Assembly (NCBI RefSeq): GCF_037026715.1
Contig: NZ_JBANCG010000002.1
Coordinates: 124,001 to 188,000 of the forward strand
Direction: 5' to 3'
Origin: Breoghania sp037026715
Lineage (GTDB): Bacteria; Pseudomonadota; Alphaproteobacteria; Rhizobiales; Stappiaceae
Length of the DNA stretch: 64,000 bases
The position numbers and the translations under genes are program-made. Positions 60,969 through 64,000 of the stretch are shown piece by piece; within the stretch, counting starts at the first letter, position 1; every line of letters starts with the position of its first letter. The notes below the pieces were generated by a model that ran no database searches, was not told the DNA's origin, and was given only the letters and a program-made list of their open reading frames with translations.

Positions 60969-62582
60969 ATGGGGCGGGAGACGTACGACTATATCGTGGT
61001 GGGCGCCGGCTCGGCCGGCTCCGTGCTGGCCAACCGTCTGTCCGCCGATCCCTCCGTTCGCGTGCTGGTGCTGGAAGCCGGCGGGCGCGACGACTGGATC
61101 TGGTTCCACATCCCCGTCGGCTATCTCTTCGCCATCAACAATCCGCGTTCCGATTGGTGTTTCCGCACGCGTCCCGAGCCGGGCCTCAACGGCCGTTCGC
61201 TGATCTATCCGCGCGGCAAGGTCATCGGCGGGTCCTCGGCCATCAACGCCATGATCTACATGCGCGGACAGGCGGGCGACTACGACCACTGGCGCCAGCT
61301 CGGCCTCAATGGCTGGGGATGGGACGACGTGCTGCCGATCTTCAAGGCGCACGAGGATCACTTTCTCGGCGCCTCCGACCTGCATGGCGCGGGCGGCGAA
61401 TGGCGGGTGGAGCCGCCGCGCGTGCGCTGGGACGTGCTGGATCGCTACCGCGACGCCGCCGAGGAGTGCGGCATTGCGAAGATCGACGATTTCAATCGCG
61501 GCGACAACGAGGGCTCGTCCTATTTTCAGGTCAACCAGCGTCGCGGTGTGCGCTGGTCGGCCGCGCGTGGCTTCCTCAAGCCCGCCCTGAAGCGGGCGAA
61601 CCTGACGCTGGAAATCGGTTGCGCCGTCGACCGGCTGACCTTCGACGGCACGCGGGCCACGGGGGTGGAATGGATCCAGGACGGCGAGCGCCGCTCCGCC
61701 GTCGCCCGGCGCGAGATCGTGCTCGCCTCCGGTTCCATCGGCTCCGTCCAGATTCTGCAGCGCTCCGGCATCGGCGATGGCGCGCATCTTCAGTCGCTCG
61801 GCATTCCGGTGATAGCGGATCGCAAGGGCGTCGGCGCCAATCTGCAGGACCACCTGCAACTCAGGATGATCTACAAGGTCTCCGGCGTGCGAACGCTGAA
61901 CGAGACCTACGCCAATCTCTTCCGCCGCGCCTGGATGGGCATCGAATATGCGTTGAACCGCTCCGGCCCGCTCACCATGGCGCCTTCGCAGCTCGGCATC
62001 TTCACCCGCTCCGGCGAAGATGTTGAGCGCGCCGATCTGGAATTCCACGTCCAGCCGCTCTCTCTCGACAAGTTCGGCGATCCGCTGCACGCCTTCCCCG
62101 CCATCACCACGAGCGTGTGCAACCTGCGTCCCGAAAGCCGGGGGCATATCCGCATCACCGACAGGGACGTGGGCGCCCAGCCGGAAATCGCGCCGAACTA
62201 TCTTGCGAGCGAGCGCGACCGCGAGATCGCAGCGCGTTCGCTCCGCATCGCCCGCCGCATCACCAACGCGCCCGCGTTCTCCGAATACAGGCCCGAAGAA
62301 TACCTGCCGGGCCCCTCTGTCGGTGATGATGATGCCTCGCTCGCCAAGGCCGCAGGCGATATCGGCACCACCATCTTCCATCCCGTCGGCACGGCCAAAA
62401 TGGGACTTTCTTCCGATCCCATGGCCGTTGTCGACGAGCGGCTTCGCGTTTTCGGCGTCGAGGGCCTCAGGGTTGCCGACGCCTCGGTCATGCCGACGAT
62501 CACCTCCGGCAACACCAACTCGCCCACCATCATGATCGCCGACAAGGCGGCCGCCATGATCCGGGAGGACAGTCGCGGCTGA
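60969..62582 (+). CDS. GMC-family FAD oxidoreductase (choline dehydrogenase-like)
   Basis: This 537-residue flavoenzyme has the FAD-binding dinucleotide motif YDYIVVGAGSAGSVLANRL near residues 6-24, the GMC signature YPRGKVIGGSSAINAMIYMRG near 80, and the C-terminal catalytic region HPVGTAKMG near 475 followed by SVMPTITSGNTNSPTIMIADKAA. GMC enzymes of this type oxidise primary alcohols or choline-like substrates. GGGAGGG lies ahead of the ATG. It is followed at 70 bases by the fatty-acid oxidation gene, so an alcohol-to-acyl-CoA role is possible. Confidence 0.93.
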   Translation: MGRETYDYIVVGAGSAGSVLANRLSADPSVRVLVLEAGGRDDWIWFHIPVGYLFAINNPRSDWCFRTRPEPGLNGRSLIYPRGKVIGGSSAINAMIYMRGQAGDYDHWRQLGLNGWGWDDVLPIFKAHEDHFLGASDLHGAGGEWRVEPPRVRWDVLDRYRDAAEECGIAKIDDFNRGDNEGSSYFQVNQRRGVRWSAARGFLKPALKRANLTLEIGCAVDRLTFDGTRATGVEWIQDGERRSAVARREIVLASGSIGSVQILQRSGIGDGAHLQSLGIPVIADRKGVGANLQDHLQLRMIYKVSGVRTLNETYANLFRRAWMGIEYALNRSGPLTMAPSQLGIFTRSGEDVERADLEFHVQPLSLDKFGDPLHAFPAITTSVCNLRPESRGHIRITDRDVGAQPEIAPNYLASERDREIAARSLRIARRITNAPAFSEYRPEEYLPGPSVGDDDASLAKAAGDIGTTIFHPVGTAKMGLSSDPMAVVDERLRVFGVEGLRVADASVMPTITSGNTNSPTIMIADKAAAMIREDSRG

Positions 62583-62651
62583 ACCTTGCCGCGCACCGCG
62601 TCTCCCTCTCCCCGCCTCACTGCCAAACACCAAGAAGAAACGGGACCCCGC

Positions 62652-64000
62652 ATGCCCAACCATGAACCGCACGACACCGTCCACGTCGAACGCCGCAACA
62701 CGCAGATCGGCGACGTCGCCGTGATGACGATCGATTTTCCTCCGGTCAATGCCGGCTCCATGGCCATGCGCGCAGCGCTTCTGTCGGCCTTCGCCGGGCT
62801 CGATATGCAGGGTCTTGCGGGCGTCGTGCTGACGGGGGCCGGTGGCAATTTCGTCGGCGGTGCCGATCTGCGGGAGTTCGATGCGCCGGCACAAGAGCCG
62901 CATCTGCCAGACGTGATCGCGAAGATGGAAGCGTGTCCCGTGCCCGTCATTGCCGCCATCGACGGAGCGGCGCTCGGCGGGGGCTACGAGGTGGCGCTTG
63001 GTTGCGATGCGCGCGTTGCCACGGTTCGCTGTGCCGTCGGCTTGCCGGAAGTCACCCTCGGGCTCATTCCCGGCGCGGGCGGCACGCTTCGGCTCTCGCG
63101 CCTCGTCGGGCAGGCCCGGGCGATCGATCTCGTGTCCTCCGGACGCCGGGTGAAGGCTCAGGAGGCACTGAAGCTCGGCATGATCGATGCGATCGCCGAC
63201 GGGAATCTTCTGGAGGCGGCGATAGCGCATCTTGCCGGCCTCGGCGGAGACAAGCGCGTTCTGCGGGACTTGCCCGCCCGTCCGGGTTCCGCGCCGGAGG
63301 TCGCTGCGGCGGAAGAAGAGGCGCGCCGGAAAGCGCGCGGAGCGCTTGCCGTTGGCGAAGCCATCGATGCGGTCAAGCGCGCCCACACGATGCCGGTCGC
63401 GGAAGCACTCGCGGCCGAACGTGAGGCGAGCCTGCGCCTGCGTCGCGGACCGCAGTCGCGCGCGCTGCGCCATCTCTTCTTCGCGGAACGCGCGGCCACC
63501 AAGGTGCCCGAGGGCGTCGAGCCGGTTGCGATCGAAACCGTCGGCATTGTCGGCGGCGGCCGCATGGGGCAGGGCATCGCGCTCGCCTTCGCGCAAGCCG
63601 GCCTGACCGTGCGCCTCAGCGAGCGTGATGCGGACCTTCTCAAGGCGGCGATGAGCGCGCTTGCCGATGCGGCTGACGAATTGGCCGAACGGAGGCGTAT
63701 CGCCTCAGCCTCCGATCTTGTCGAGCGCATCCATCCCGGTGAACTCGATGACGTGGCCGACTGCGATCTCGTCGTGGAGGCAATCATAGAGGACATGGAT
63801 GCCAAGAAGGCGTTGTTCGCGCAGCTCGACGGCATCGTTCGCGACGACGCCATCCTCGCCACCAACACCTCCTACCTCGATATTGACGAGATCGCCCGCG
63901 CCACGAAGCATCCCTCTCGCGTCGCTGGCCTACATTTCTTCAATCCGGCCAACGTCATGCGGCTAGTGGAGGTGATTGACGCCGAAGCGACCTCGCCGCA
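62652..64000 (+). CDS. 3-Hydroxyacyl-CoA dehydrogenase/enoyl-CoA hydratase fusion, truncated by window edge
   Basis: The first 449 codons are visible and the gene continues past the right edge. An N-terminal enoyl-CoA hydratase domain (about residues 20-210) has the oxyanion-hole segment GGNFVGGADLREF near 65 and the catalytic-region LPEVTLGLIPGAGGT near 132. A short linker region follows, then the Rossmann domain of 3-hydroxyacyl-CoA dehydrogenase (VGIVGGGRMGQGIALAFAQAG near 297) with LATNTSYLDIDEIA and GLHFFNPANVM. This is the FadB/FadJ-type beta-oxidation enzyme in its alphaproteobacterial arrangement. It appears intact so far. Confidence 0.93.
   Translation, partial: MPNHEPHDTVHVERRNTQIGDVAVMTIDFPPVNAGSMAMRAALLSAFAGLDMQGLAGVVLTGAGGNFVGGADLREFDAPAQEPHLPDVIAKMEACPVPVIAAIDGAALGGGYEVALGCDARVATVRCAVGLPEVTLGLIPGAGGTLRLSRLVGQARAIDLVSSGRRVKAQEALKLGMIDAIADGNLLEAAIAHLAGLGGDKRVLRDLPARPGSAPEVAAAEEEARRKARGALAVGEAIDAVKRAHTMPVAEALAAEREASLRLRRGPQSRALRHLFFAERAATKVPEGVEPVAIETVGIVGGGRMGQGIALAFAQAGLTVRLSERDADLLKAAMSALADAADELAERRRIASASDLVERIHPGELDDVADCDLVVEAIIEDMDAKKALFAQLDGIVRDDAILATNTSYLDIDEIARATKHPSRVAGLHFFNPANVMRLVEVIDAEATSP

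Noticed and set aside
60918..63596. Open frame of about 890 codons on the minus strand
   Set aside because: Antisense to the GMC oxidoreductase and FadB-type genes, which have clear domain matches.

Overview
The window reads as one contiguous chromosomal segment of a high-GC alphaproteobacterium, most likely of the order Hyphomicrobiales (Rhizobiales). The main evidence is the gene order at the left end on the minus strand: murA, a DUF2948-type gene, hisD, a UPF0262 gene, a low-molecular-weight phosphatase gene, infA, maf and probably yacG. As far as I know this order is widely conserved in that group. Genus cannot be read from the sequence alone. There is no phage, CRISPR array or intact insertion sequence. 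The only clearly foreign-looking gene is an AT-rich membrane protein gene at 15882-16616.

Layout. 1-6342: the housekeeping block above, with a large GC-rich inverted repeat next to murA. 6703-6777: tRNA-Thr(GGT). 6982-12301: a five-component oligopeptide-type ABC importer in which the two ATPases are fused. 12451-19409: single genes (purU, an FKBP-type prolyl isomerase, a PaaK-like CoA ligase, the AT-rich membrane protein, a MetE-C-domain protein, a DUF1402 protein). 19895-24053: a NarL-type response regulator facing a hybrid histidine kinase that is translationally coupled to a FIST-domain sensor, the arrangement called NosP/NahK in pseudomonads. 24240-45813: a methanol-oxidation locus. It holds a lanthanide-type methanol dehydrogenase (xoxF), its cytochrome c, a XoxJ-like binding protein fused to a rhodanese domain, a SoxH-like metallohydrolase, a SoxYZ-like carrier, a DUF2380 protein, the PQQ-linked ABC system (binding protein, beta-propeller, ATPase, permease), four small periplasmic proteins, the glutathione-dependent formaldehyde pathway (frmA, fghA, a GFA-family protein) and a second, NitT/TauT-type ABC importer. 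46085-47465: GNAT and DUF1194 genes. 47562-58992: a catabolic island with a MaoC hydratase, a carboxymuconolactone-decarboxylase-like protein, a 3-hydroxyisobutyrate-dehydrogenase-like oxidoreductase, an RpiR regulator, an N-formylglutamate-amidohydrolase-like enzyme, a TRAP transporter, a glutamine-synthetase-like ligase, an aldehyde dehydrogenase and an iron-type alcohol dehydrogenase. 59090-59465: an AT-rich regulatory stretch ending in a strong terminator, a good small-RNA candidate. 59556-64000: an RluA-type pseudouridine synthase, a maltose-type acetyltransferase, a GMC oxidoreductase and a truncated FadB/FadJ-type enzyme.

How the parts fit. Methanol would be oxidised in the periplasm by XoxF, electrons would pass to the cytochrome, and formaldehyde would be cleared in the cytoplasm by FrmA and FghA. 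Relatives of the PQQ-linked ABC system have been tied to lanthanide-dependent growth or uptake in Pseudomonas putida (ped) and Methylorubrum extorquens (lut), so the ABC genes here may supply the metal. No mxaF, pqq biosynthesis genes or TonB receptor are in the window. The two-component/FIST module beside this locus is a plausible regulator, because a related kinase (ErcS', also called NahK) lies in the ethanol-oxidation region of P. aeruginosa.

The most interesting possible new system is the 47562-58992 island. Its enzymes would suit uptake of a small amine or amino alcohol, gamma-glutamylation by the glutamine-synthetase-like ligase, oxidation of the alcohol to the aldehyde and acid, and release of the product by the amidohydrolase. 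A near-consensus promoter with an embedded palindrome sits between the RpiR regulator and the operon it probably controls. The substrate assignment is inference only.
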